A stretch of DNA of 44,495 nt from an uncultured Christensenellaceae bacterium (GTDB lineage Bacteria > Bacillota > Clostridia > Christensenellales > Borkfalkiaceae), in assembly GCA_910588685.1 (NCBI GenBank), contig CAJUPX010000020.1, forward strand, positions 1 to 44,495, read 5' to 3'. Within the stretch, counting starts at the first letter, position 1; each line of letters starts with the position of its first letter. Under the pieces are notes generated by a model. That model was not told the DNA's origin. It saw nothing but the letters and a program-made list of their open reading frames with translations, and did no database searches. The position numbers were made by a program, and so were the translations under genes. This document shows positions 33,574 through 40,866 of this stretch, in pieces.

Positions 33574-33598
33574 CTCGCGCAAATCCGGTTTGCGCGAG
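33574..33598 (-). terminator. Terminator between rex and the RND gene
   Basis: CTCGCGCAAA / TTTGCGCGAG, a perfect 10-bp stem with 5-nt loop, followed on the minus strand by TATTTATATA. Probably reduces read-through from rex. Confidence 0.65.
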
Positions 33599-33619
33599 AA
33601 AATTATTATAAGTAAATTT

Positions 33620-34231
33620 TTAAATCATACTCGAAATTACGGCGAGATTCGCCGCAAGGTCGATATTACGGACGTTAAAGCCTTCGGATACGGTTAACAG
33701 CACGGGCGCAAAGTTCAATATGCCTTTTATACCGCAGTCTACAAGCAGGTCGGCAATTCCCTGCGCCGCCGCGGCAGGCACGCATATAACCGCAAGGCGC
33801 ACACCGAGCTCGCAAAGACGCTGCTTTGCCTCGGCAACGCCGTATACCGGCTTACCGCTCACCGTTTTACCTATTTTAGCGGGGTTGCTGTCAAAAGCCG
33901 CCGCAACGTTAATGCCGTAGTTTTTAAAGCCGTTATACGCCAAAAGCGCGCTGCCGAGCTCGCCCGCGCCGAACACCGCCGCGTTTTTAACGTCGTTACA
34001 TCCGAGGTATTCCTCTATAGCGGCGATAAGCTCCACGCGGACGTAGCCTGTACGCGTTCTGCCCTGCGCCGGCGTATACGCCAAATCCTTACGCACGAGC
34101 ACTTCGCCCATTGCAAGGGCGTGGGCAACCGCTCTCGACGAGATATTGACTACTTCAGCGGGCAGAGATTTTAAATAATTGAGATATATAGGCAGCCTTT
34201 GTAAACTCGTAACGGGGATATCGCTTTTCAT
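33620..34231 (-). CDS. rex: Redox-sensing transcriptional repressor Rex
   Basis: 203 aa. The N-terminal winged helix (VVNISSRAVAHALAMGEVLV, RKDLAYTPAQGRTRTGY) binds DNA; the Rossmann domain with FGAGELGSALLAY and FDSNPAKIG senses the NADH/NAD+ ratio. A C-terminal swapped helix is expected in the last 20 residues. Rex typically represses fermentation, hydrogenase and butyrate genes when NADH is low. It is co-transcribed with the ROK gene 13 nt upstream. I could not find a good Rex box in front of hydCBA. Confidence 0.95.
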   Translation of the reverse strand: MKSDIPVTSLQRLPIYLNYLKSLPAEVVNISSRAVAHALAMGEVLVRKDLAYTPAQGRTRTGYVRVELIAAIEEYLGCNDVKNAAVFGAGELGSALLAYNGFKNYGINVAAAFDSNPAKIGKTVSGKPVYGVAEAKQRLCELGVRLAVICVPAAAAQGIADLLVDCGIKGILNFAPVLLTVSEGFNVRNIDLAANLAVISSMI

Positions 34232-34244
34232 TATTCACCTTAAA

Positions 34245-35177
34245 TTACATTACCAGAGCGGCGGCGCCGTACGCTCCGGCTTTGCTGCCGAGCTTTGCGC
34301 AAACCACCTCGACGGGCGCATAATCCGTACCGCCGAATAATTCTTTATTAACGAGCTTTTGCAGCGGCGCAGTCAGTCTGGACCCCTGCGCGGAAACTCC
34401 GCCGCCTATCATAATAGCCTGCGGACGAAAAAGCGCTGCGAGATTGAGAAGTCCGCACGCCAGATAACCGATATAATTATCCACAACCTTTTTAGCGGTG
34501 CGATCCACGTCCATATACTCGAACGCCGTTTTGCCGCAAACGGAATCGTGCGTATAGGTTTTCCACATAGCCGATCCGGTATCGTCTTCCATAGCTTCCC
34601 GCGTTGCGTTTTCAAGCGCGCGCGCCGAACAGTACGCCTCAAAACAGCCGCGTCTGCCGCAGGTGCAGAATTTGCCGCCGCGCTCGATTACCATATGTCC
34701 TATCTCCGCGCCGGCGCATTTATTGCCCTCGAACAGCTTGCCGCCGATAATAATGCCGCCGCCCACGCCCGTGCCGAGCGTAACAAGGATACTGTCGCTG
34801 TATTTTTTACCCGCGCCAAACTTTGCCTCACCGAGAGCGGCTGCGTTGGCGTCGTTGCAAATTGCCACTGGGCGCTGCAATTTTTCTTCGAGCAGGCTTT
34901 TTAAAGGATAATTTTTGAGCTGTAAATTCCCCGAATAAACGCAGACGCCGTTCTGCGCGTCGATTATGCCGGGACAGCAAACGCCTATGCCGTCGATTTT
35001 TGAAAATACCGTGCCCGCCGCGCGGACAAGCTTTTCCGCAAGCGCCTCTATACAGCCCGCAAGCCCTTCGCCGCTTACCACCTGTATATTGTCGAGCACG
35101 ATTTCCTTACCCGTTTCGTCGCAAATTATACCTTTGACCGTCGTTCCGCCGACGTCAAGCCCCATATATAAAGCCAT
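34245..35177 (-). CDS. ROK-family sugar kinase (glucokinase-like)
   Basis: 310 aa with the ROK fold: phosphate loop GLDVGGTTVKGIICD, catalytic region CNDANAAALGEAKFGAG, GTGVGGGIIIGGKL and the zinc motif CTCGRRGCFEAYCSARAL. These proteins phosphorylate glucose or other hexoses; no N-terminal repressor HTH is present, so it is a kinase rather than a ROK repressor. Glucose specificity is the common default but is not proven. GGGGG precedes ATG. It shares a promoter with rex, linking sugar entry to redox control. Confidence 0.9.
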   Translation of the reverse strand: MALYMGLDVGGTTVKGIICDETGKEIVLDNIQVVSGEGLAGCIEALAEKLVRAAGTVFSKIDGIGVCCPGIIDAQNGVCVYSGNLQLKNYPLKSLLEEKLQRPVAICNDANAAALGEAKFGAGKKYSDSILVTLGTGVGGGIIIGGKLFEGNKCAGAEIGHMVIERGGKFCTCGRRGCFEAYCSARALENATREAMEDDTGSAMWKTYTHDSVCGKTAFEYMDVDRTAKKVVDNYIGYLACGLLNLAALFRPQAIMIGGGVSAQGSRLTAPLQKLVNKELFGGTDYAPVEVVCAKLGSKAGAYGAAALVM

Positions 35178-35211
35178 TAAAACCCCCGTTTAATTGATAT
35201 TAATTTATTTA

Positions 35212-35240
35212 ATTATACTATCATAATGACAAATCGTCAA
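35212..35240 (-). promoter_or_regulatory. Promoter of the ROK-rex operon
   Basis: Minus strand TTGACG (35235-35240), 17 bp, TATAAT (35212-35217). Confidence 0.8.
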
Positions 35241-35257
35241 GGGAAAACATAAAAAAT

Positions 35258-35287
35258 AAAAAGCCTTTTAAACACAAAAGGCTTTTT
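35258..35287. terminator. Terminator after dut
   Basis: A perfect 12-bp stem AAAAAGCCTTTT / AAAAGGCTTTTT, loop AAACAC, with T tracts on both strands. It separates dut from the ROK-rex operon. Confidence 0.9.
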
Positions 35288-35295
35288 GATCGATT

Positions 35296-35733
35296 TTACT
35301 TACTACCTGTGCTTCCGAAACCGCCCGCGCCGCGCACCGTCTGGGAAAGCTCGTCTTTTAAAACAAAGTCGGCAGTTATGTACGGCGTTATTACAAACTG
35401 GGCTATGCGCTCGCCCGCGTCCACGCTTTGCGCAACGTCAGAGTGATTATACAGCGCAACCTTTATTTCGCCGCGGTAATCGCAGTCCACAACTCCGACC
35501 TTGTTTGCGGGCGCAAGCCCCTTTTTTGAGGCAAGTCCGCTGCGCGCATAAATAAGCCCCGCATACCCCACAGGCAACTCCACCGCTATGCCGGTCGGAA
35601 TAACCGCCGTTTTGTGGGGTTCAATTATTATCTGACCGTCAATACAGGCATACAAATCGGCTCCCGCGGCAAACGGGCTGCCGTATGCGGGAACAACCGC
35701 CTTACCGTCAAGTTTTTTAAGTCCTATTTCCAT
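35296..35733 (-). CDS. dut: dUTP diphosphatase (dUTPase)
   Basis: A 145-aa trimeric enzyme hydrolysing dUTP to dUMP, limiting uracil in DNA and supplying dTMP synthesis. Motifs: AAGADLYA, ARSGLASKKG, NKVGVVDCDYRGEIKV, GERIAQFVI and the C-terminal GAGGFGSTG. ATG 35733 follows GAGG by 5 nt and is preferred over the in-frame GTG 35739 inside that Shine-Dalgarno sequence. It is 7 nt after nrdG: nucleotide-metabolism genes nrdD-nrdG-dut in one direction. Confidence 0.96.
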   Translation of the reverse strand: MEIGLKKLDGKAVVPAYGSPFAAGADLYACIDGQIIIEPHKTAVIPTGIAVELPVGYAGLIYARSGLASKKGLAPANKVGVVDCDYRGEIKVALYNHSDVAQSVDAGERIAQFVITPYITADFVLKDELSQTVRGAGGFGSTGSK

Positions 35734-35740
35734 AATCACC

Positions 35741-36274
35741 TCAAAGCTCGGAGTGTTCGTCCCAAAGCACTAATTTATCCTCTTTAAGCGATTCTTTAAC
35801 CATAATAATTCGCTGATTAGACGAGCCGCGGAAACGTAAATTCAGGTCTTTCAAACTTTCCACAAACCGCCCGTCAACAAGCACGTCAAGCGTTTCAAGC
35901 ATTCGCATCGAAAGTTCTCCGCCGCCGAGCTTGCCGGTCAACAGGTCGGACTCATAGTCGTAGCCGGTAAACGCCCAAAAACTTTTATGAGGATAAGCTT
36001 TTCTCAGTTTTTCCAGAAACGGAGCCAGAACAACCTGGTTTTCCGGCTCGAACGGATCGCCGCCAAGCAGCGTAAACCCCTTGATATAGTCGGGTTTAAG
36101 CCCTTCAATTATCTTGTTTTCTATTTCCGCGGTAAACGGCTCGCCGTAGTTAAAATCCCAGGTTTCGGGATTAAAGCAGTTTTTGCAGCGGTTGCGGCAA
36201 CCGCTTACGTACAGCGATACCCTTACGCCGGGTCCGTTGGAAACGTCAAACCATTTTATAGTTGCGTAATTCAT
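35741..36274 (-). CDS. nrdG: Anaerobic ribonucleotide reductase activating protein
   Basis: A 177-aa radical-SAM activase that installs the glycyl radical on NrdD. The [4Fe-4S] motif is CRNRCKNC (C-x3-C-x2-C); GPGVRVSLYVSGC before it and FTLLGGDPFEPENQ after it bind SAM. Normal length. No strong Shine-Dalgarno sequence stands before ATG 36274. It lies downstream of nrdD, separated by the dispersed repeat copy 4. Confidence 0.95.
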   Translation of the reverse strand: MNYATIKWFDVSNGPGVRVSLYVSGCRNRCKNCFNPETWDFNYGEPFTAEIENKIIEGLKPDYIKGFTLLGGDPFEPENQVVLAPFLEKLRKAYPHKSFWAFTGYDYESDLLTGKLGGGELSMRMLETLDVLVDGRFVESLKDLNLRFRGSSNQRIIMVKESLKEDKLVLWDEHSEL

Positions 36275-36305
36275 AATTTCTTAATCTTGATATATCTTAA
36301 TCTTG

Positions 36306-36447
36306 AAAACTCAGAGAAACGAACAAAACGAGGAGCGCGAGAAAAACCCGAGGGAGTTTACTAAAAAGTAAATGTCGTACCGAAGGCGTTAGCCTTACCG
36401 AGGGTTGCTGCAGCGCGACATAGTTATGCGAAGTTTATACGAGTTTT
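36306..36447 (-). repeat. Dispersed palindromic repeat, copy 4 (nrdD-nrdG gap)
   Basis: 142 bp from AAAACTCA to CGAGTTTT. The central palindrome TTTACT-AAAA-AGTAAA is perfect and the AACCC/GGGTT pair is kept. It has an extra segment with its own hairpin AAGGC-GTTA-GCCTT, which accounts for the extra length. The right end lies 20 nt past the nrdD stop. A direct repeat CTTAATCTTGA stands just outside the left end. Confidence 0.85.
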
Positions 36448-36467
36448 GCGGGAGCAAAAGCGGGAGC

Positions 36468-38594
36468 TTAAAGGTGTAAGACGCGCGCTTTAATTTCTTT
36501 GGTTTTACCCACATTCCAGAAGTTCTCGCCAAGATATCCGCAGGTACGGCGGGTAACGTTCATTTTACGCTGGTCTTTATTGTGGCAGACGGGGCATTCC
36601 CACTCGTTGTCGTCGTTGATGGTTATTTCTCCGTCAAAGCCGCATACGTGGCAGTAGTCGCTCTTGGTGTTGAATTCGGCATACTGGATATTGTCGTATA
36701 TATAGCGCACAACGTCCTCTATGGCGGTTAAATTGTGACGCATATTCGGAATTTCCACGTAAGAAATAGCGCCGCCGGAAGATATTTTCTGGAACTGACT
36801 TTCAAACGTGAATTTAGAAAACGCGTCTATATCCTCGCGCACGTCAACGTGATAGCTGTTCGTGTAATAGCCCTTGTCGGTGACGTCCTCGATTGTGCCG
36901 AAACGCTCCTGATCTATTCTTGCAAAACGGTAGCAGAGCGACTCTGCGGGCGTACCGTAAAGCGCAAAGCCTATATTTGTTTCTTTCTTCCATTTATCGC
37001 AGTGAGCCCTTAAAGACTGCATAACTTTGAGCGCAAATTCCGTGCCCTCGGGCTTGGTGTGCGAACAGCCTTTTACAAGCTTTGTAACCTCGTAAAGCCC
37101 GATATACCCCAAAGATATCGAAGAATATCCGCCGAAAAGATATTTATCTATTTTTTCGCCGGGTTTAAGGCGCGCTATGGCGCCGTACTGCCAATGCACG
37201 GGCGACACGTCGCTCGTAACGCCCATAAGCGCGTTATGACGGCACATAATAGCCTCGAAGCAAAGCTCTAAACGCTGTTCCAAAAGCTCCCAGAATTTCT
37301 TCTCGTCGCCCTTTGCAAGTATTCCTATCTGCGGCAGATTGATGGAAACAACGCCCTGGTTAAACCTGCCCTCGAACTTATAATTTCCGTTTTCGTCTTT
37401 CCAGGGCGAAAGGAACGAACGGCAGCCCATAGGCGAGAACACGTTGCCCTCGTAATTTTCACGCATTTTCTTAGCCGAAATATAGTCGGGATAAAGACGC
37501 TTGGACGAGCATTTAACCGCAAGCTTTGTAAGATAGTCGTATTTTCCGCCCTTTAAGCAATTATTTTCGTCAAGCACGTAAATGAGTTTGGGGAACGCGG
37601 GCGTTATATACACCCCCTTTTCGTTCTTGATTCCCTGGTAACGCTGTTTAAGCACTTCCTCTATAATCTGCGCGTTCTCCTCAATATACTCGTCCTTGTC
37701 GTCGAGCCAGAGGAAAAGAGTAACGAACGGCGACTGTCCGTTTGTGGTCATAAGAGTGTTAATCTGATACTGTATGGTCTGCACGCCCGCTTTAAGCGAT
37801 TCCTGCAAACGCATTTCGACAAAGCGCTTTTTTGTCTGCGCGTCGAGAGTGTCGCCGAACTGCTCGTTGCACTGCTCTATATATTTTTCGCGCGTCAGCC
37901 TTAAATACTTGCCGAGGTGCGCAATATTAACCGACTGTCCGCCGTACTGTGAGGACGCGACCGACGCGATAATCTGCGTGGTTATAGTGCACGCAGTCTG
38001 GAACGACTTGGGGCTTTCTATCATTTTGCCGTTCATTACAGTGCCGTTTTCAAGCATATCCTTGATGTTTATAAGGCAGCAGTTAAAAATAGGCTGCAAA
38101 AAATAATCCGCGTCGTGGAAGTGTATTGCGCCCTCGTCGTGGGCTTTGGAGATATGCTCGGGCAACAGTATCCTGCGGGTTAAATCCTTGGAAACCTCGC
38201 CGGCTATGAGGTCGCGCTGGGTGGACGCAGTACGCGCGTTTTTGTTGGAGTTTTCCTCCATAACGTCCTTGTTTGCGTTTTTTATAAGCGAAAGTATGCT
38301 CTCGTCCGTAGTGTTCGCCTTACGGATGAGTGCGCGCTCGTAACGGTAAAGAATATAGGATTTCATCAGCTGGTATTTGTTGAGTTCCATAAGGTTCTCC
38401 TCTACCATATCCTGAATATCCTCTACGAGAATTCTCCTTCTGTGGCGCGACGCTATATCGTCCACGATAGCGTCTATCTGCGCCGCGGTAATCTGATCCT
38501 CGGGATCAACGGCAGCGTTTGCCTTTGCAATCGCCACTGCAATTTTCTTCCTGTCGAAATCACAGGTAGTTCCGTCGCGCTTTATAACTTTCAT
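36468..38594 (-). CDS. nrdD: Anaerobic (class III) ribonucleoside-triphosphate reductase
   Basis: 708 aa. Reduces NTPs to dNTPs without oxygen through a glycyl radical. An N-terminal ATP-cone (KVIKRDGTTCDFDRKKIAVA) gives allosteric control; the C-terminus has the zinc site CHVCGFDG / CPVCHNKDQ and the radical motif RTCGYLG with Gly686. ATG 38594 is chosen because GGAGG lies 6 nt upstream; the longer frame reads through the promoter. Three NrdR boxes precede it. Follows the HNH gene, with nrdG and dut downstream. Confidence 0.97.
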   Translation of the reverse strand: MKVIKRDGTTCDFDRKKIAVAIAKANAAVDPEDQITAAQIDAIVDDIASRHRRRILVEDIQDMVEENLMELNKYQLMKSYILYRYERALIRKANTTDESILSLIKNANKDVMEENSNKNARTASTQRDLIAGEVSKDLTRRILLPEHISKAHDEGAIHFHDADYFLQPIFNCCLINIKDMLENGTVMNGKMIESPKSFQTACTITTQIIASVASSQYGGQSVNIAHLGKYLRLTREKYIEQCNEQFGDTLDAQTKKRFVEMRLQESLKAGVQTIQYQINTLMTTNGQSPFVTLFLWLDDKDEYIEENAQIIEEVLKQRYQGIKNEKGVYITPAFPKLIYVLDENNCLKGGKYDYLTKLAVKCSSKRLYPDYISAKKMRENYEGNVFSPMGCRSFLSPWKDENGNYKFEGRFNQGVVSINLPQIGILAKGDEKKFWELLEQRLELCFEAIMCRHNALMGVTSDVSPVHWQYGAIARLKPGEKIDKYLFGGYSSISLGYIGLYEVTKLVKGCSHTKPEGTEFALKVMQSLRAHCDKWKKETNIGFALYGTPAESLCYRFARIDQERFGTIEDVTDKGYYTNSYHVDVREDIDAFSKFTFESQFQKISSGGAISYVEIPNMRHNLTAIEDVVRYIYDNIQYAEFNTKSDYCHVCGFDGEITINDDNEWECPVCHNKDQRKMNVTRRTCGYLGENFWNVGKTKEIKARVLHL

Positions 38595-38614
38595 AACAAT
38601 CCTCCACTCGTATA

Positions 38615-38662
38615 ATAATACATATTGCGGTCTATTTACCGTCAAAACACAATATATTGTGT
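38615..38662 (-). promoter_or_regulatory. nrdD promoter with NrdR box 1
   Basis: The box ACACAATATATTGTGT (38647-38662) is a perfect 16-bp palindrome matching the NrdR consensus; the -35 TTGACG (38640-38645) lies 1 bp from it, with a -10 near 38615-38622 (TATTAT at 19 bp or TGTATT at 17 bp). NrdR bound here would block RNA polymerase when dATP is high. Confidence 0.85.
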
Positions 38663-38743
38663 TAAATACCGTTTTTTTACTCCCCGAAAAGAGGAGAGTA
38701 ACTAAAAGTATAAAGCCTTAAACTGCGAATGTCAAGCCATTAG

Positions 38744-38792
38744 GCACAATATCTTGTATGTTATTTTTTAACGCAAACACAACATATTGTAT
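38744..38792 (-). promoter_or_regulatory. NrdR boxes 2 and 3, paired
   Basis: GCACAATATCTTGTAT (38744-38759) and ACACAACATATTGTAT (38777-38792) are 33 bp apart, about three helical turns, the usual spacing of paired NrdR boxes. They lie about 100 bp upstream of box 1. Confidence 0.75.
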
Positions 38793-38899
38793 GTTAAATT
38801 TTGGATAAAAATAAAATTTAATGTCGGAAAACGTCGGTTTATACGTTCAAACGGCGTTTAGACCGCGTGAAACATAACATTTTATTAAACTTTTTAAGT

Positions 38900-39334
38900 T
38901 TATACGAACTTTTTAAGATACGACAAATCCAGACTCCATTCGGCAACGCGGTTGCGGCGCGTATGGTCGGCGTTTGCTTGCCCCAACGCCGCGCGGAAAT
39001 CCGCGTACGAGCAGGCGTTCACCTTTATAAAATGCTCCTCCGCCTCCCGCTCTCCTCCCATAAGCGAAGTGCGCCCGAAATGTATTACTCCGTGGCACGC
39101 GCGGCATACGGCAATAACGTTTGCAAGCTTCTGAACGCAGTTCTTTTCGTCGTACTCCCACTGTTCGTGCGCTTCAAGCCTTTTTACCGCCGCGCCGCAT
39201 ATCATACACCGCCCGCCTGCGCGCGCATACGCGTCGCGCCTTACTATATCCCATTGCGCGGGCGTAAGCAGGCTTCTTAAATTACTGTACCAGCAGCTGT
39301 CGGGCACAAGCTCAAATTTCAGTTTAAAATCCAT
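38900..39334 (-). CDS. HNH endonuclease family protein
   Basis: 144 aa with an HNH / zinc-finger core: CMICGAAVKRLEAHEQWEYD and CRACHGVIHFG give the C-x2-C...H...C-x2-C...H pattern. Such small HNH proteins occur in restriction systems, mobile elements and as solo genes; its target is unknown. ATG 39334 is chosen because a TTGAAA-17-TATAAT promoter places the predicted transcript start at or within 2 nt of this ATG; the upstream ATG 39343 falls inside the -10. No Shine-Dalgarno sequence is present. Divergent from the SPFH operon. Confidence 0.8.
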   Translation of the reverse strand: MDFKLKFELVPDSCWYSNLRSLLTPAQWDIVRRDAYARAGGRCMICGAAVKRLEAHEQWEYDEKNCVQKLANVIAVCRACHGVIHFGRTSLMGGEREAEEHFIKVNACSYADFRAALGQANADHTRRNRVAEWSLDLSYLKKFV

Positions 39335-39341
39335 AAAAAAC

Positions 39342-39370
39342 ATTATACGCTTTTTTAAAAATTTTTTCAA
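39342..39370 (-). promoter_or_regulatory. Promoter of the HNH gene (leaderless)
   Basis: Minus strand TTGAAA (39365-39370), 17 bp, TATAAT (39342-39347). Only seven nucleotides separate the -10 from the ATG, so the mRNA should start at the start codon. Confidence 0.7.
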
Positions 39371-39377
39371 TAACTTC

Positions 39378-39406
39378 TTGACAGTATAAATTTTTTATTA
39401 TATAAT
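39378..39406 (+). promoter_or_regulatory. Consensus promoter of the SPFH operon
   Basis: TTGACA (39378-39383), 17 bp, TATAAT (39401-39406): perfect sigma-A hexamers and spacing. Its -35 lies 7 bp from that of the divergent HNH promoter. Confidence 0.9.
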
Positions 39407-39411
39407 CTTAT

Positions 39412-39430
39412 TGATATCAATTTGATATCA
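39412..39430 (+). promoter_or_regulatory. 19-bp palindrome, probable operator
   Basis: TGATATCAA-T-TTGATATCA is a perfect palindrome apart from its centre base; each half also contains the smaller palindrome TGATATCA, 11 bp apart. It starts 6 bp after the -10, at the expected transcription start. Candidate binding site for the ribbon-helix-helix protein encoded two genes downstream. Confidence 0.65.
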
Positions 39431-39452
39431 CACAAAATTTCAGGAGTTATAT

Positions 39453-40385
39453 ATGAAGATTCAAAGCGATGAAAGAAAAACCGTTGAGGAAAAGGTTTTA
39501 AAGGGCAAAAGCGGCTGGGTTATGCTGTTTACGGTGATTTTAACGTTTATATTAGGCATTGTAATAGTAATTATATCGGCGAGCGGAGAAATACCCGAAC
39601 CCTTAATCCTTGCGGGCATACTTATTATATGTCTGTCCTGCGCGTTGTTGCCGGGATTAAAAATAGTTGCGCCCAACGAAGCGCTTGTATTGACGTTGTT
39701 CGGCAAATACCACGGAACGCTCAATAAAGACGGTTTCTTTTTCGTAAACCCTTTCTGCGTTGCGGTAAACCCCTCCTCCGCTTACGGCAGACTCGGTAAA
39801 AAGCTCAGTTTAAAAGCAATGACTCTGAACAACGACAAACAAAAAGTCAACGACGAAGAGGGCAACCCCATAGAAATAAGCGTGGTTGTAATATGGCGCA
39901 TACGCGACACGGCAAAAGCGGTGTTCTGCGTGGATAACTATATGACCTTTATCTCCACACAGTGCGACAGTGCGATAAGACAGGTCGCCCGCCAGTACCC
40001 CTACGACGTAAGCACCGACGGCGACGAAAAGAGTTTGCGCGGCTCCTCGCAGGAAATTGCCGACGTACTCAAAACCGAGTTACAGTCGCGCGTGGATATG
40101 GCGGGAATGGAGATACTCGACGCGAGAATAAACAACCTTGCGTACGCGCCCGAAATCGCGGCGGCTATGCTGCAACGCCAGCAGGCTTCCGCAATAATCG
40201 CGGCAAGACAGAAAATAGTAGACGGCGCGGTTTCTATGGTGGAAATGGCGTTAAAGAAGCTGTCCGACAACGGCATAGTAGAGCTTGACGACGAGAGAAA
40301 GGCGGCTATGGTATCCAACCTGCTCGTAGTGCTCTGCGGCAACCGCGACGCTCAGCCTGTTGTTAACAGCGGCTCACTGTACTGA
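39453..40385 (+). CDS. SPFH/Band 7 (prohibitin-type) membrane protein
   Basis: 310 aa. Two hydrophobic segments near the N-terminus (about 22-43 and 50-67), then the SPFH domain (VAPNEALVLTLFGKYHGTL, FVNPFCVAVN, VVVIWRIRDTAKAVFCVDNY, FISTQCDSAIRQVARQYPYD) and a helical region RVDMAGMEILDARINNLAYAPE ending in an Ala-rich coiled coil. SPFH proteins form membrane-associated rings or scaffolds that organise microdomains and proteases. CAGGAG lies before ATG. It heads an operon with a zinc-ribbon and an RHH protein; no NfeD or FtsH partner adjoins. Confidence 0.92.
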   Translation: MKIQSDERKTVEEKVLKGKSGWVMLFTVILTFILGIVIVIISASGEIPEPLILAGILIICLSCALLPGLKIVAPNEALVLTLFGKYHGTLNKDGFFFVNPFCVAVNPSSAYGRLGKKLSLKAMTLNNDKQKVNDEEGNPIEISVVVIWRIRDTAKAVFCVDNYMTFISTQCDSAIRQVARQYPYDVSTDGDEKSLRGSSQEIADVLKTELQSRVDMAGMEILDARINNLAYAPEIAAAMLQRQQASAIIAARQKIVDGAVSMVEMALKKLSDNGIVELDDERKAAMVSNLLVVLCGNRDAQPVVNSGSLY

Positions 40386-40400
40386 TAAGCGGAGGGTTTT

Positions 40401-40622
40401 ATGAAAAGATGCCCCGACTGCAACGGCGCAAATACACTTGAAATACTATTGTCGAGCACACAATTTGTATTTGCCGTACCGCTCGTTCAGCGCAAAAAAC
40501 TGTTGCCCAAATGCAGCGGCGTCAAGGCTTGCGCCTGCGCCGACTGCGGCAATATCTTCGGGTTGAAACTCGAAAATCCCGAAAAGCTCGCGGCGTTCGC
40601 CGACGGTATACAAAACGGTTAA
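40401..40622 (+). CDS. Small zinc-ribbon-like protein
   Basis: 73 aa: MKRCPDCNGANTLEILLSS ... CSGVKACACADCGNIFGLKL. The pairs CPDC and CADC form a likely zinc ribbon. A hydrophobic turn (FVFAVPLV) separates them. GGAGGG lies 4 nt before ATG. It sits between the SPFH and RHH genes, so it may link the membrane scaffold to nucleic acid or protein partners; that is inference. No named family recognised. Confidence 0.7.
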   Translation: MKRCPDCNGANTLEILLSSTQFVFAVPLVQRKKLLPKCSGVKACACADCGNIFGLKLENPEKLAAFADGIQNG

Positions 40623-40626
40623 TTAT

Positions 40627-40818
40627 ATGGAAAAAGAAAAGTCGGTAAAAAAACAAATACCGCTCAGAATTTCGGAAAGTCTTTTTGCCGATTTGGAGCG
40701 ATGGTCGGAGGACGAATTCCGCTCGGTCAACGGGCAGATTGAGTTCCTGCTTTCGCAATGCGTGAAATATCGCAAAAACGGTAAAAAATTCTTGACGGAA
40801 GATATTAAAAACGATTAA
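40627..40818 (+). CDS. Arc-type ribbon-helix-helix protein
   Basis: 63 aa: KKQIPLRISESLFADLERWS followed by EDEFRSVNGQIEFLLSQCVK, matching the Arc/MetJ ribbon-helix-helix pattern in which the dimeric beta ribbon (QIPLRIS) reads DNA. Usually such proteins are autoregulators. No toxin gene follows. The pairing with an SPFH gene recurs, as I recall, in other Gram-positive genomes. Weak Shine-Dalgarno sequence; the start is 4 nt after the zinc-ribbon stop, so coupling is probable. Confidence 0.85.
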   Translation: MEKEKSVKKQIPLRISESLFADLERWSEDEFRSVNGQIEFLLSQCVKYRKNGKKFLTEDIKND

Positions 40819-40823
40819 AATAC

Positions 40824-40850
40824 AGGTATCCTTGACAGGGATACCTTATT
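40824..40850 (+). terminator. Terminator of the SPFH operon
   Basis: AGGTATCC / GGATACCT, 8 bp with a 7-nt loop, followed by TATTTTAAA. The T tract is short, so some read-through into the next gene 20 nt away is possible. Confidence 0.65.
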
Positions 40851-40866
40851 TTAAAGGCTAAAATCT

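Noticed and set aside
38665..38700. Hairpin ACTCCCC...GGAGAGT upstream of nrdD as a terminator
   Set aside because: The stem is imperfect and the T run stands on the wrong side for either direction.
40627..40818. RHH protein as antitoxin of a toxin-antitoxin pair
   Set aside because: No toxin-sized partner follows; the upstream partners are SPFH and zinc-ribbon genes.
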